Origin: JAHECQ01 sp047638695
GTDB lineage: Bacteria; Actinomycetota; Acidimicrobiia; Acidimicrobiales; SZUA-35
DNA length: 18,851 nt
Assembly: GCA_047638695.1 (NCBI GenBank)
Contig: JBLINY010000090.1
Span: forward strand, 1-18,851
Reading direction: 5' to 3'
In this document: in pieces, positions 7,556 to 15,381 of the stretch
Layout of the letters: each line of letters begins with the position of its first letter
How positions within the stretch are numbered: the first letter of the stretch is position 1
Position numbers and translations under genes: made by a program
The notes under the pieces: model-generated
What the model was told of the DNA's origin: nothing
Seen by the model: the letters and a program-made list of their open reading frames with translations, nothing else
Databases searched by the model: none

Positions 7556-7561
7556 ACCGTA
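7556..7561 (-). promoter_or_regulatory. Candidate leaderless -10 element for the response regulator
   Basis: On the minus strand TACGGT (TANNNT) ends 6 bases before the GTG start, which would place transcription initiation on the start codon itself. The absence of a Shine-Dalgarno in the intervening bases supports a leaderless messenger. No consensus -35 is seen; the tandem repeats lie where an activator would act. Confidence 0.4.
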
Positions 7562-7562
7562 G

Positions 7563-7595
7563 CTTCATCGAGACTTTCGCTGATCTTTCGTCGCT
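7563..7595 (-). promoter_or_regulatory. Three tandem 11-bp repeats, possible response-regulator operator
   Basis: Read on the minus strand the units are AGCGACGAAAG, ATCAGCGAAAG and TCTCGATGAAG. Each ends in GAAAG or GAAG, spaced exactly 11 bp. OmpR/PhoB-type regulators bind head-to-tail direct repeats with about one helical turn of spacing. The array lies 14-46 bases upstream of the regulator gene, in the 115-base region shared with the divergent moxR-type gene, so it could serve autoregulation, the divergent operon, or both. Confidence 0.4.
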
Positions 7596-7664
7596 ACGCG
7601 CTTCACTGGAGGTCTCACGGGCGCCGATGGATCATCGAGCCAGCCACCTCGCACAGGAGTACCC

Positions 7665-8912
7665 ATGGACGACAACCAGGCCGCAGCGGCCGAACTCGAA
7701 CAGGTGTTGTTCCAGGTCAAACGGGTCATCGTCGGCCAGGATCATATGGTCGAGCGGTTACTTGTCGCCCTGTTGGCCCGCGGCCACATCCTGCTCGAGG
7801 GTCTGCCCGGCGTCGCAAAAACGCTGGCCGTTTCAACGTTAGCCGAAGCCATCGGTGGCTCCTTTGTCCGCCTCCAGTTCACTCCCGATCTGCTCCCTTC
7901 CGACTTGATCGGCACCCGAATCTGGCGCTCCTCATCTGAGTCTTTCGACATCGAGTGGGGCCCCGTCTTCAGCAATCTGGTGCTGACGGACGAGATCAAC
8001 CGGGCGCCGGCCAAGGTCCAGTCAGCTCTCCTCGAAGCAATGGCCGAGCGCCAAGTCTCGGTCGGAGGCGAGACCCGTCCGCTCCCCCAGCCATTCCTTG
8101 TCCTGGCAACTCAGAACCCGATCGAATCCGAAGGGGTCTACACACTGCCCGAAGCGCAGCGCGACCGCTTCCTGATGAAGGTCTCGGTTCCGTACCCCTC
8201 ACCGGCCGAAGAAATGGAGATCGTCCGCCGCGTGGGGTCGTCGCTTCCGCACGTCGCACAAGCGCTCGACCTGGTGGAGCTCCAGCGGCTGCAATCGATC
8301 TGCGATGAGGTCTACGTCGATACCGCCGTGGCGCAGTATGCAGTCGATCTGGTGATGGCCACCCGCGAGCCGGCGCAGCGAGGCCTGCCCGAACTGGAGC
8401 CCCTCATCGAGTTCGGCGTCAGCCCGCGAGCAACACTCGGTCTGGTCGCCGCAGGGCGGGCGCTGGCCCTCTTGCGTGGTCGCGGTCACGTGGTGCCCCA
8501 AGATCTCTTTGATGTCGCCCGCGATGTCTTGCGACATCGATTGATGCTGTCGTACGAAGCACTGGCCAAGGACCTCTCAGCTGACGACATCCTGAATCGT
8601 CTCCTGGCCATTGTTCCGGCCGCAACTGTGAGCCCTCGGGCGCATACAAACGGCGCTCCTCTCGCCGCCTCCTACGCTGCCCCGCCGCCGCCACCTGCCT
8701 ACGAGGCAAGCACCGAACTTGCCACGCCCCCGCACCCTGGCCTCACCGACACGCCGCTCGCCTCCATCGCAGCTCCGGCCGGCATAGACCGGAACTTGCC
8801 ACCGATCCCGCCGCCTGCCGTCCCTACATTCGAGGGCCTGACCCCAGCCGACCAGAGCACGGCGACTCAGCAACCCGCCCCCGTCGCCGCCCCCGTCCTC
8901 GCCGAGGACTGA
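7665..8912 (+). CDS. MoxR-family AAA+ ATPase with long Pro/Ala-rich tail
   Basis: This 415-residue MoxR ATPase is a chaperone-like AAA+ protein that usually works with neighbouring DUF58 and VWA proteins. It shows Walker A GLPGVAKT (46-53), Walker B VLTDEINR (107-113), sensor 1 LATQNP (148-152) and the arginine-containing QRDRF (165-169). The MoxR lid domain ends near residue 318. Residues 320-415 form a Pro/Ala/Thr-rich, probably disordered tail absent from ordinary ~320-residue MoxR proteins. The ATG is well supported by AGGAG (7655-7659), 5 bases upstream. It is the first gene of a plus-strand three-gene operon; the DUF58 gene starts 3 bases after its stop. Confidence 0.95.
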   Translation: MDDNQAAAAELEQVLFQVKRVIVGQDHMVERLLVALLARGHILLEGLPGVAKTLAVSTLAEAIGGSFVRLQFTPDLLPSDLIGTRIWRSSSESFDIEWGPVFSNLVLTDEINRAPAKVQSALLEAMAERQVSVGGETRPLPQPFLVLATQNPIESEGVYTLPEAQRDRFLMKVSVPYPSPAEEMEIVRRVGSSLPHVAQALDLVELQRLQSICDEVYVDTAVAQYAVDLVMATREPAQRGLPELEPLIEFGVSPRATLGLVAAGRALALLRGRGHVVPQDLFDVARDVLRHRLMLSYEALAKDLSADDILNRLLAIVPAATVSPRAHTNGAPLAASYAAPPPPPAYEASTELATPPHPGLTDTPLASIAAPAGIDRNLPPIPPPAVPTFEGLTPADQSTATQQPAPVAAPVLAED

Positions 8913-8915
8913 TAC

Positions 8916-9848
8916 GTGGCATCTGGCGTCCCCACAACCGTCACCGACGCACGCACCAGAGAAATCCTGCGCAGGCTCGAGCTCGACATCACCCGACGGC
9001 TTGATGGGCTTCTGCGCGGCGATCATCGCGGGCTGGTACCCGGGCACGGCAGCGAACTGGGCGAGACTCGCCAGTACGCCCCTGGTGATGACGTGCGCCG
9101 TATGGACTGGAACGTCACTGCCCGCCTTCAGAGCCCGCATATCCGCGAAACGATCGCCGAGCGAGAGCTTGAGACCTGGCTGGTTATCGACCGTTCTGCT
9201 CGTCTCGACTTCGGTACTGCGGGTTGCGAGAAGCGTGACCTCGTGCTCGCAGCCGCTGGTGCCGCTGGCTTTCTCACCAGCCGTGACGGCAATCGAATCG
9301 GCGCTCTCATCGTCGGCCGGCCCGAGCCGCTCATCATTCCGGCCCGCGGCTCGAGACGTCACCTCCTGCATATTCTCCACTCGATTGCCGAAAGTCCACG
9401 GATCGATGGCGGTGGCGCCACCGACCTCGCCCGTGCGGTCGAGCGAGCTGGCACCCTGGCCAAGCGACGCGGTCTGATGGTGATCATCTCCGATTTCCAT
9501 GTTGAACCAGGCTGGATCAGCCAGGTACGCGGCGCTGCCACCAAACATGACGTGCTCGCCATCGAGGTTGTCGATCCGAGCGAGCTCGAGCTACCCAACG
9601 TCGGTCTGCTCACCGTTGTCGACCCGGCGACCGGCGAAGAACGCGACATCCCTACCCACAAGCCGAAGGTTCGACGCCTCTACGCAGATGCGGCGGCCTC
9701 TCGCCGTCACACTCTGGCCACCGAGCTCCACAGCGCTCGGGTCGACCACCTAACGCTGCGCACCGACCAGCCTTGGCTGGACGACCTTGTGATGTTCCTC
9801 GGCCGCCGCAAAGAACGCATCGTCGCCCTCGCTGGGAGTCGACGATGA
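8916..9848 (+). CDS. DUF58-domain protein of the MoxR operon
   Basis: This 310-residue protein has the DUF58 signature in two blocks: GHGSELGETRQYAPGDD and RRMDWNVTAR, residues about 43-70. A degenerate VWA-like fold with LVIDRSARLDFGT and LMVIISDF follows. No membrane segment is evident, so it is the soluble type. DUF58 proteins accompany MoxR ATPases in nearly all phyla; their molecular role is poorly defined but they are thought to be adaptors or co-chaperones. The start is GTG at 8916, with GAGGA (8904-8908) 7 bases upstream, inside the end of the moxR gene. Its stop overlaps the next gene's ATG as ATGA, so all three genes should be translated in concert. Confidence 0.93.
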   Translation: MASGVPTTVTDARTREILRRLELDITRRLDGLLRGDHRGLVPGHGSELGETRQYAPGDDVRRMDWNVTARLQSPHIRETIAERELETWLVIDRSARLDFGTAGCEKRDLVLAAAGAAGFLTSRDGNRIGALIVGRPEPLIIPARGSRRHLLHILHSIAESPRIDGGGATDLARAVERAGTLAKRRGLMVIISDFHVEPGWISQVRGAATKHDVLAIEVVDPSELELPNVGLLTVVDPATGEERDIPTHKPKVRRLYADAAASRRHTLATELHSARVDHLTLRTDQPWLDDLVMFLGRRKERIVALAGSRR

Positions 9849-10816
9849 GCTTCCAGTCTCCAGTCCGGCTATGGCTGTTGTTGGGAGTCGTTCTCCTGAC
9901 GATCGGTTACCTGTTCTTGCAGCGCCGTCGTCGCACGTACGCCGTTCGGCTGGCCTCAGCCGATCTCATCGACTCAATCATGCCGAAACGACCCGGCTGG
10001 CGCCGCCACGTGACCGCCGCGGTGTTCCTGCTGGCACTGTCGACACTGACCGCTGGCTTTGCTCGACCGACCCGACCGATTGAGGTTCCTCGCGAACGGG
10101 CCACTGTGGTCGTGGCCATCGACGTCTCCCTGTCGATGCAGGCAGCCGATGTTGACCCCGACCGCCTTCGAGCCGCCCAGAGCGCCGCAAACCGGTTCAT
10201 CGACGAACTCCCCCCAACCCTCAACGTCGGGATCGTGAGCTTCGCTGGCACCGCCAATGTGCTGGTGCCGCCCACCACCGATCGAGCGCTGGCCCATCGC
10301 GCCATCGACAATCTTCGCCTTGACGAGTCGACGGCGATCGGCGAAGCAATCTTCACCTCGCTCGATGCAATCAAGAACGCTCCCACCGATGGCTCGGGCG
10401 AACCACCTCCGGCCCGTATCGTGCTGCTCTCCGATGGCACCACCACCGTTGGCCGCACCGACGGCCAGGCTGCGGCTGCCGCGATCAATGCTGGCGTACC
10501 AGTGTCGACCATCGCCTTCGGGACCGCTGGCGGCACCATCATCTACGATGACCCAGCCACCGAGATCGTCGAGCAAGACGTCATTCCCGTGCCGGTCGGC
10601 AACGAGAACCTCAAAGCGATCGCTGATTCAACCAACGGAGCATTCTTCTCTGCCAGCAGCCTCGACGAACTCGACGCCGTCTACGCCGACATCGGCTCAG
10701 CGATCGGATTTGAGACGATCGATCGGGAGATCACCGACTGGTTCGTCGGTGCCGGGCTGATCGTGCTGCTCCTCAGCTCAGCACTCAGCCTCCTCTGGTT
10801 CCAACGCCTGCCTTAA
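9845..10816 (+). CDS. VWA-domain membrane protein (BatA-like)
   Basis: This 323-residue membrane protein has hydrophobic helices near residues 8-25, 54-73 and 298-318, with a von Willebrand A domain between the second and third. The metal site is complete: DVSLS (93-97), T163 and D197 (LLSDG). This is the BatA/BatB layout of MoxR operons. Here only one VWA gene is present; the second VWA, TPR and transglutaminase genes often found with it are absent. The start chosen is ATG 9845, overlapping the DUF58 stop (ATGA); the frame is open for 24 codons further upstream, but that part would overlap DUF58 extensively. The gene ends 38 bases from the convergent smc stop. Confidence 0.93.
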   Translation: MSFQSPVRLWLLLGVVLLTIGYLFLQRRRRTYAVRLASADLIDSIMPKRPGWRRHVTAAVFLLALSTLTAGFARPTRPIEVPRERATVVVAIDVSLSMQAADVDPDRLRAAQSAANRFIDELPPTLNVGIVSFAGTANVLVPPTTDRALAHRAIDNLRLDESTAIGEAIFTSLDAIKNAPTDGSGEPPPARIVLLSDGTTTVGRTDGQAAAAAINAGVPVSTIAFGTAGGTIIYDDPATEIVEQDVIPVPVGNENLKAIADSTNGAFFSASSLDELDAVYADIGSAIGFETIDREITDWFVGAGLIVLLLSSALSLLWFQRLP

Positions 10817-10854
10817 CATTGGGTCGGCTCCGCCTCCCGGCTTCGCCATCCTTC

Positions 10855-13800
10855 TCACGCGCCAGCCGCTGCTTCGGCGAGACGTTCGGTCGCCTCGGGG
10901 GTGACCCGTTCGCTAACGACCTTTGACGAGCCACCGGGTTTCATCGACACGCCGTAGAGGACATCGGCGGCCTCCATTGTGCGCTTCTGGTGACTGACGA
11001 TGATGAGCTGGGCTTCCTTACGGAATTCCTGCACCAGGGCCAAGAACCGGTTGAGGTTCATGTCGTCGAGCGCGGCTTCGACTTCGTCCATTACATAGAA
11101 CGGCGAGGGACGGCTACGGAAGACGGCAAAGAGAAAGCCGAGGGCAGTGAGCGAGCGCTCGCCACCGGAGAGCAGCGACAGCTTCTTCACATTTTTGCCC
11201 GACGGCTTAGCTTCGATTTCGACGCCACAGTTGAGGAGGTCATCGGCGTTGGTGAGCGTCACTGCACCGCGGCCACCGGGGAAGAGCGTGTTGAACAACT
11301 CGGTGAAGTTGGTGGCCACATCGGCATAGGCGGCGGAAAAAACACCGACAATCTGCTCATCAACCTCACGAATGAGCTTGTGCAGATCACGCTTGGTCGA
11401 CTTCACGTCTTCGAGCTGAGTCGCGAGGAACTCGTGGCGCTCCTTCAGCTCGTCGAACTCTTCGAGCGCCAGGGGATTGATCGGTCCCATGAGTTTCAGC
11501 TCTCGCTCGAGCTCGCGAGTTCGCGACTCGGGGCTCGCCCCGTCGGGTAGCTCAGGGCAAAGAGCGGCCACAGCAACGTCGGGCTCGCTATCGAGGTCGC
11601 GTCGTACAGCTTCAGTGAGCGTCTCTAGTCTCACATTGTTCTCGGCCACGTTCAGATCGAGCTTGCTGTGTCGCTCACGTAGCTGCACGAGCTCTTGTTC
11701 GGCACTCTGACGCTCGCGACGTCGTGCCGAGAGGTCTCCTGACACCCGCCGAGCGGCCTCCGACTGCTCCTGCTGCTCGGCAGCCAGTCGACCGATCCAA
11801 ATACCGATTTTCTCGTGCTTGGCCTTCAGGCTCTCTGCCAGTTCGTGTACAACCGCGAGACCGGCTTCGAGCTCCTCGCGACGGACCCGAGCTGCTGCCC
11901 GCTCGGCCACCAGGCGCTCGAGTCTGGCTTCAACCTCAGACCGCCGATTGGTGAGCATGTCGACTCGCTCGATCACCGCGGCACTGCGAACCTCGAGATC
12001 GGTTCGGCGGGAAGCAAGGGCCCGCAACCGCTCCTCGAGCGATGTACGAGCATCGGCCATTGTCTGGGCTCGGTCGAAATGCTCGGCTTCCTCTTGTTCA
12101 AGACCGGGCAACTGAAGCTGCAGGGTGTCGAGCTGTTGTCGGTCGACGTCTTGACGGCGCCCAATTTCACTCTTCTGTGCGCTCAAGCGGTCGCGACTCG
12201 TTTCCAGCTCGACCAGCTCGGCGGTCACTCGTTCGATCGTCTCTTGGGACGAGCTGAGGGCAGCCGTCGCTTGCCGCTGCTCATGTTCGACACGGCGCAA
12301 CTCGGTCGTACTGTCGTCGATCCGGCGCTGAGCGTCTTCGAGCGCAGAAACCGCTGCCTCAGCCGCAGCTGTGGCCGTATGGGTCTCGGCCTGCGCTTCG
12401 GTGAGAGCGGCACCGGTGGCACCTGTGCCTGTTCGACCGACCCGCCAGCCGTTGGGGCCAAAGCGATCGCCGTCTCGCGTGACGACGACAACTTCGGGGT
12501 GATCGAGGGCCGCGTCCAAAGACTGCCGCCAGTCGCCCTCGACGACGACCGCGTCGCCCAAAAGGGCATCGAGAAGCGGCTCGACGTCAGGGCGCAGAGC
12601 CCGCACCCGAGCGCGAACCGGTGTGCCGACCGTGGGACGGCCAACCGGACCTCGGCGTGAACCAAGGGCCAAGACCGCTCCGGCGAGGTCCTTCTCGGCC
12701 AGCGCAGCCAAGGCTGCTCGGCCGTGGACCACATCGTCAACAACAACGGCCGATAGGGCTTCGCCGGCTGCCGCTTCGATAGCCGGTTCCCAACCGGCAT
12801 CGACGTCGATCAGGTCGAGCAAGGTCCCGAGAACCCCATCGGTTCCGGCCAGGGCGTCGACGCCGGCCGCGCTGCGTGCTGCATCGAGGGCTTGAGCCAA
12901 CGCGTCGGCGCGGGCAGCCCAACGGCTGGCCTCGGCGTCGGCGAGGCGTCGGCGCTCGGTCGTTGCGGATCGCCCAGCTTCGGCCTTTTCGACCTCGGCA
13001 ACACCGCGGGCCAACTCGGTGTCGAGGGCCGGCAATCGCGAATCGAGCGTGGCAACCGTCTCGGCCGCAGCGTTTCGTTGGCGCGTGAGGCGATCGTGGC
13101 GCTCGGCCAACGTTTCGAGCTGTTCGAAGATGCGGCTTCCTTCTTGCTGGTCGCGTTCGGCGGCAGAACGGAGGGCCGACACCTGGGCTCGAACCTCAGC
13201 CGCCTGTGCGGGTGCCGGGCCGAGTCCCTCGCCCCAATCCTCTTCAAAGCTCTTCTGTTCGGTGATGAGCGTGCGTTCGTTACGTTCGATTTCGGCCATC
13301 TCGGGCGCGAAGGTGCGCTTCTCAGACTCACTCGCCTCAAACTCAACCTGAATTCTGGCTGCTTCGGCCTCGAGGCTCGACACCACTCCTTCGTCGACCG
13401 CCGACTGCAATTCGCCTTCGAGACGGCGCTGACGTTCGCCAACCACGTTGGTTTGACCGCCGATTCGCTCGCGCATCGAGCGGGCCCGACTGAGGATGTC
13501 GTTGACATCCGAACCGCCAAGTGCAGCCAGTTCGGCCTCGGCGTCGAGTACCGAGGAATCGAGTCGGGCCAGTGTGCTCTTCAGCTCGAGGTCGCGGGCA
13601 TCGAGCTCGCTTCGTTGGCGATGGGCGCCTTCGATCTGTCCGGTGAGAGCCTTGAGTTCTCGGCCAGCGAGATGCAGCTTCAGACCGCTGAGTTCGATGA
13701 CAAGGTCGCCGTAGCGACGGGCGGCATCGGCCTGCTTCTCGAGTGGTCGGAGCTGCCGCCGTACTTCGCGAACGAGGTCTTGGAGCCGATTGAGGTTCTC

Positions 13801-14355
13801 GTCTGTAGCGCCAAGGCGCCGTTCGGCCCGTTCTTTGCGCTTGCGAAACTTGAGAACGCCAGCGGCTTCTTCGATGATCAGGCGCCGTTCCTCGGGGCGG
13901 GCGTTAAGCACCGCATCGATCTGACCCTGCGAGATGATGATGTGCTGCTGACGACCGACGCCGGAATCGGAGAGCAGGTCCTGGATGTCGAGAAGCCGAC
14001 ACGACACACCGTTGATGCTGTATTCGGACTCGCCAGTGCGGAACAGGGTGCGAGTGATGTTCACTTCGGTGAACTCAATCGGCAACACGTTTTGACTGTT
14101 GTCGATGGTCAGCGTGACTTCGGCCCGCCCGAGTGCAGCCTTCGAGGCGGTGCCGGCGAAGATGACGTCGTCCATCTTCTGCGACCGGACGGCACTGGGA
14201 GCCTGAGCGCCGAGCACCCAGGCCATAGCGTCGACGACATTCGACTTGCCGCTGCCATTGGGGCCCACCACCACAGTGATACCTGGTTCGAGTTCAAGCG
14301 TCGCTGGATCGGCAAACGACTTGAAACCCTTGATCGAGAGTGCCTTGAGATACAC
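10855..14355 (-). CDS. smc: Chromosome segregation protein SMC
   Basis: This 1166-residue condensin ATPase folds back at a hinge to form a V-shaped dimer that compacts and segregates the chromosome with ScpA and ScpB. It opens MYLKALSIKGFKSFAD, with Walker A GPNGSGKSN (31-39) and Q-loop ISQGQID (142-148). A long coiled coil follows, then the hinge (about 503-640, beginning GVLGTLLDLI) and the return coil. The C-terminal head carries signature LLSGGERSL (about 1061-1069) and Walker B FYVMDEVEAAL with D1090/E1091. Length is typical. The start is GTG at 14353-14355, fixed by the conserved first residues; GGAGG lies 12 bases upstream. scpA and scpB are not in the window. Confidence 0.98.
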   Translation of the reverse strand: MYLKALSIKGFKSFADPATLELEPGITVVVGPNGSGKSNVVDAMAWVLGAQAPSAVRSQKMDDVIFAGTASKAALGRAEVTLTIDNSQNVLPIEFTEVNITRTLFRTGESEYSINGVSCRLLDIQDLLSDSGVGRQQHIIISQGQIDAVLNARPEERRLIIEEAAGVLKFRKRKERAERRLGATDENLNRLQDLVREVRRQLRPLEKQADAARRYGDLVIELSGLKLHLAGRELKALTGQIEGAHRQRSELDARDLELKSTLARLDSSVLDAEAELAALGGSDVNDILSRARSMRERIGGQTNVVGERQRRLEGELQSAVDEGVVSSLEAEAARIQVEFEASESEKRTFAPEMAEIERNERTLITEQKSFEEDWGEGLGPAPAQAAEVRAQVSALRSAAERDQQEGSRIFEQLETLAERHDRLTRQRNAAAETVATLDSRLPALDTELARGVAEVEKAEAGRSATTERRRLADAEASRWAARADALAQALDAARSAAGVDALAGTDGVLGTLLDLIDVDAGWEPAIEAAAGEALSAVVVDDVVHGRAALAALAEKDLAGAVLALGSRRGPVGRPTVGTPVRARVRALRPDVEPLLDALLGDAVVVEGDWRQSLDAALDHPEVVVVTRDGDRFGPNGWRVGRTGTGATGAALTEAQAETHTATAAAEAAVSALEDAQRRIDDSTTELRRVEHEQRQATAALSSSQETIERVTAELVELETSRDRLSAQKSEIGRRQDVDRQQLDTLQLQLPGLEQEEAEHFDRAQTMADARTSLEERLRALASRRTDLEVRSAAVIERVDMLTNRRSEVEARLERLVAERAAARVRREELEAGLAVVHELAESLKAKHEKIGIWIGRLAAEQQEQSEAARRVSGDLSARRRERQSAEQELVQLRERHSKLDLNVAENNVRLETLTEAVRRDLDSEPDVAVAALCPELPDGASPESRTRELERELKLMGPINPLALEEFDELKERHEFLATQLEDVKSTKRDLHKLIREVDEQIVGVFSAAYADVATNFTELFNTLFPGGRGAVTLTNADDLLNCGVEIEAKPSGKNVKKLSLLSGGERSLTALGFLFAVFRSRPSPFYVMDEVEAALDDMNLNRFLALVQEFRKEAQLIIVSHQKRTMEAADVLYGVSMKPGGSSKVVSERVTPEATERLAEAAAGA

Positions 14356-14472
14356 GGGTAACTACATCCTCCGCCAATTGGCCCAACACCTAAGTCTAGA
14401 GAGGCCTACCCCCAAGAAGCGGACCACAGCACACAAGCTGCGCCCGATTTTCAAGAGCGAGCCACCCAAACG

Positions 14473-14504
14473 CCCGAGTTATGAGCGCAAGCGAAAAACT
14501 CGAG
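14473..14504. repeat. Inverted repeat upstream of smc
   Basis: CCCGAGTT (14473-14480) and AACTCGAG (14497-14504) form an 8-bp stem with one wobble around a 16-base loop. It lies in the 177-base gap between smc and the Fpg-like gene, 29-60 bases beyond the stop codon of the latter. On the minus strand the first arm is directly followed by T residues. It could be the terminator of the upstream operon or part of a dispersed repeat element. Confidence 0.4.
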
Positions 14505-14533
14505 TAGTGAGTGAGCGCAGCGAACGAACGACT
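14482..14533. repeat. Imperfect direct repeat TGAGCGCA(A)GCGAA in the smc upstream gap
   Basis: Two related copies lie 30 bases apart: TGAGCGCAAGCGAAAAACT at 14482-14500, and a second starting TGAGCGCAGCGAACGAACG at 14512, which reaches the stop codon of the Fpg-like gene at 14533. The motif resembles short GAGCGCAGCGAA-type elements often seen beside stop codons in many genomes, but I cannot count copies beyond this window. The rest of the 14356-14532 gap holds no ORF I can support and no clear promoter. Confidence 0.5.
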
Positions 14534-15381
14534 TAGACTTGGGTTTCGCAGAAGTACACGGTTTGGCCTTTGAACTGGGCTTTCCGGAGGGGCAGCCGAG
14601 ATCGGGGGCTTAGCTCGCCAGCCTTGCCGTAGACCGCGAGGTGATCGGTGTACTCCCCAGGATTGCCGGCCAGGTCAAAGAACGGTCGACTCTCGAGAGA
14701 CACTCCTCGATACTTGATGGCGTCGTGCAGAATGCCGACCACCGACCGGTAGAGACGGCGCAGCTCCTGCATCGAGAGGCTGTCGGCCGGCCGGTCGTAC
14801 TTGAGCACAGCGTCAAACAGAATCTCGTCGCTGTAGACGGGGCCGATCCCCACGAACACCTTGGGGTCAGTCAGCAGCACCTTCAGCGGTTCGCGGCGCT
14901 TGAGGACGAGGCGTCCGAACTCGATCCATGAGATGGGTCGCACCAGCAAGTCGAGACCGCGCTCCTCTTCCGGGGGGACCACTTCTGAAAACTCTTCCTC
15001 GGAGACAACCGACACCTTGGTCGAGCCGTCCTTGTCGGCGATCCGGAGGTCGCCACCCTGGGTAAAGGTAATAGTTATAACGATGTCGGCATCGGGCTTG
15101 GTCTTCGATGCGCACTTCTGCAGGCGACCGTTGGGTCCCAGCTCGATCACGAGGGAATGCTCGTTGTTGAGCTGGATGACGATGAAGAGTCCGTGTCGCT
15201 CGACGATATTGATTTTGGCGCCCTCGAGATTCTCGGCGAAGGCCTTCTTGGTTCGGTGCCGAGGCAACGACTTGAGCGACTTGACGTCGGTTGACTTGAT
15301 CTTGCGACCAGCGATTTCACGCTCAAGATCACGTCGAAGGGTCTCGATCTCGGGGAGTTCAAGCTGGTTGGACATTGTCAT
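14533..15381 (-). CDS. Degenerate Fpg/MutM-like protein, probably not a glycosylase
   Basis: This 282-residue protein has the Fpg/Nei layout: LELPEIETLRRDLE near the N terminus, a beta-sandwich with VIELGPNGRL, an H2TH region (VGIGPVYSDEILF, 177-189) and a C-terminal finger. Fpg enzymes cut oxidised purines using N-terminal Pro1, Glu2 and a lysine in a G-K-Y motif. Here the proline position is L7, preceded by extra residues (MTMSNQ). The lysine is L65, the intercalating methionine is P83, the H2TH asparagine is P181, and the finger retains only C278 (others S258, S261, Q281). The start is ATG 15379-15381, with GGAG 9 bases upstream (ATG 15375 is an alternative). It overlaps rnc by 23 bases, in the usual mutM position. 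Confidence 0.88.
   Translation of the reverse strand: MTMSNQLELPEIETLRRDLEREIAGRKIKSTDVKSLKSLPRHRTKKAFAENLEGAKINIVERHGLFIVIQLNNEHSLVIELGPNGRLQKCASKTKPDADIVITITFTQGGDLRIADKDGSTKVSVVSEEEFSEVVPPEEERGLDLLVRPISWIEFGRLVLKRREPLKVLLTDPKVFVGIGPVYSDEILFDAVLKYDRPADSLSMQELRRLYRSVVGILHDAIKYRGVSLESRPFFDLAGNPGEYTDHLAVYGKAGELSPRSRLPLRKAQFKGQTVYFCETQV

Noticed and set aside
8577..9548. A 323-codon minus-strand frame across the moxR/DUF58 junction
   Set aside because: It lies opposite two recognised genes, has no recognisable motif and no ribosome-binding site; a GC-rich shadow frame.
9773..9844. Upstream extension of the VWA gene to a start at 9773
   Set aside because: The extra 24 residues are Arg/Pro-rich, overlap DUF58 in another frame, and ATG 9845 has the coupled ATGA overlap and begins the membrane helix.
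12892..14361. A 489-codon open frame on the plus strand opposite smc
   Set aside because: It is an exact antisense shadow of the strongly conserved smc reading frame; its translation shows no domain pattern and its composition follows the codon bias of smc.
14373..14470. A possible small gene or RNA gene in the smc upstream gap
   Set aside because: No start with a ribosome-binding site, no conserved peptide and no tRNA-like or riboswitch-like fold could be recognised by eye.
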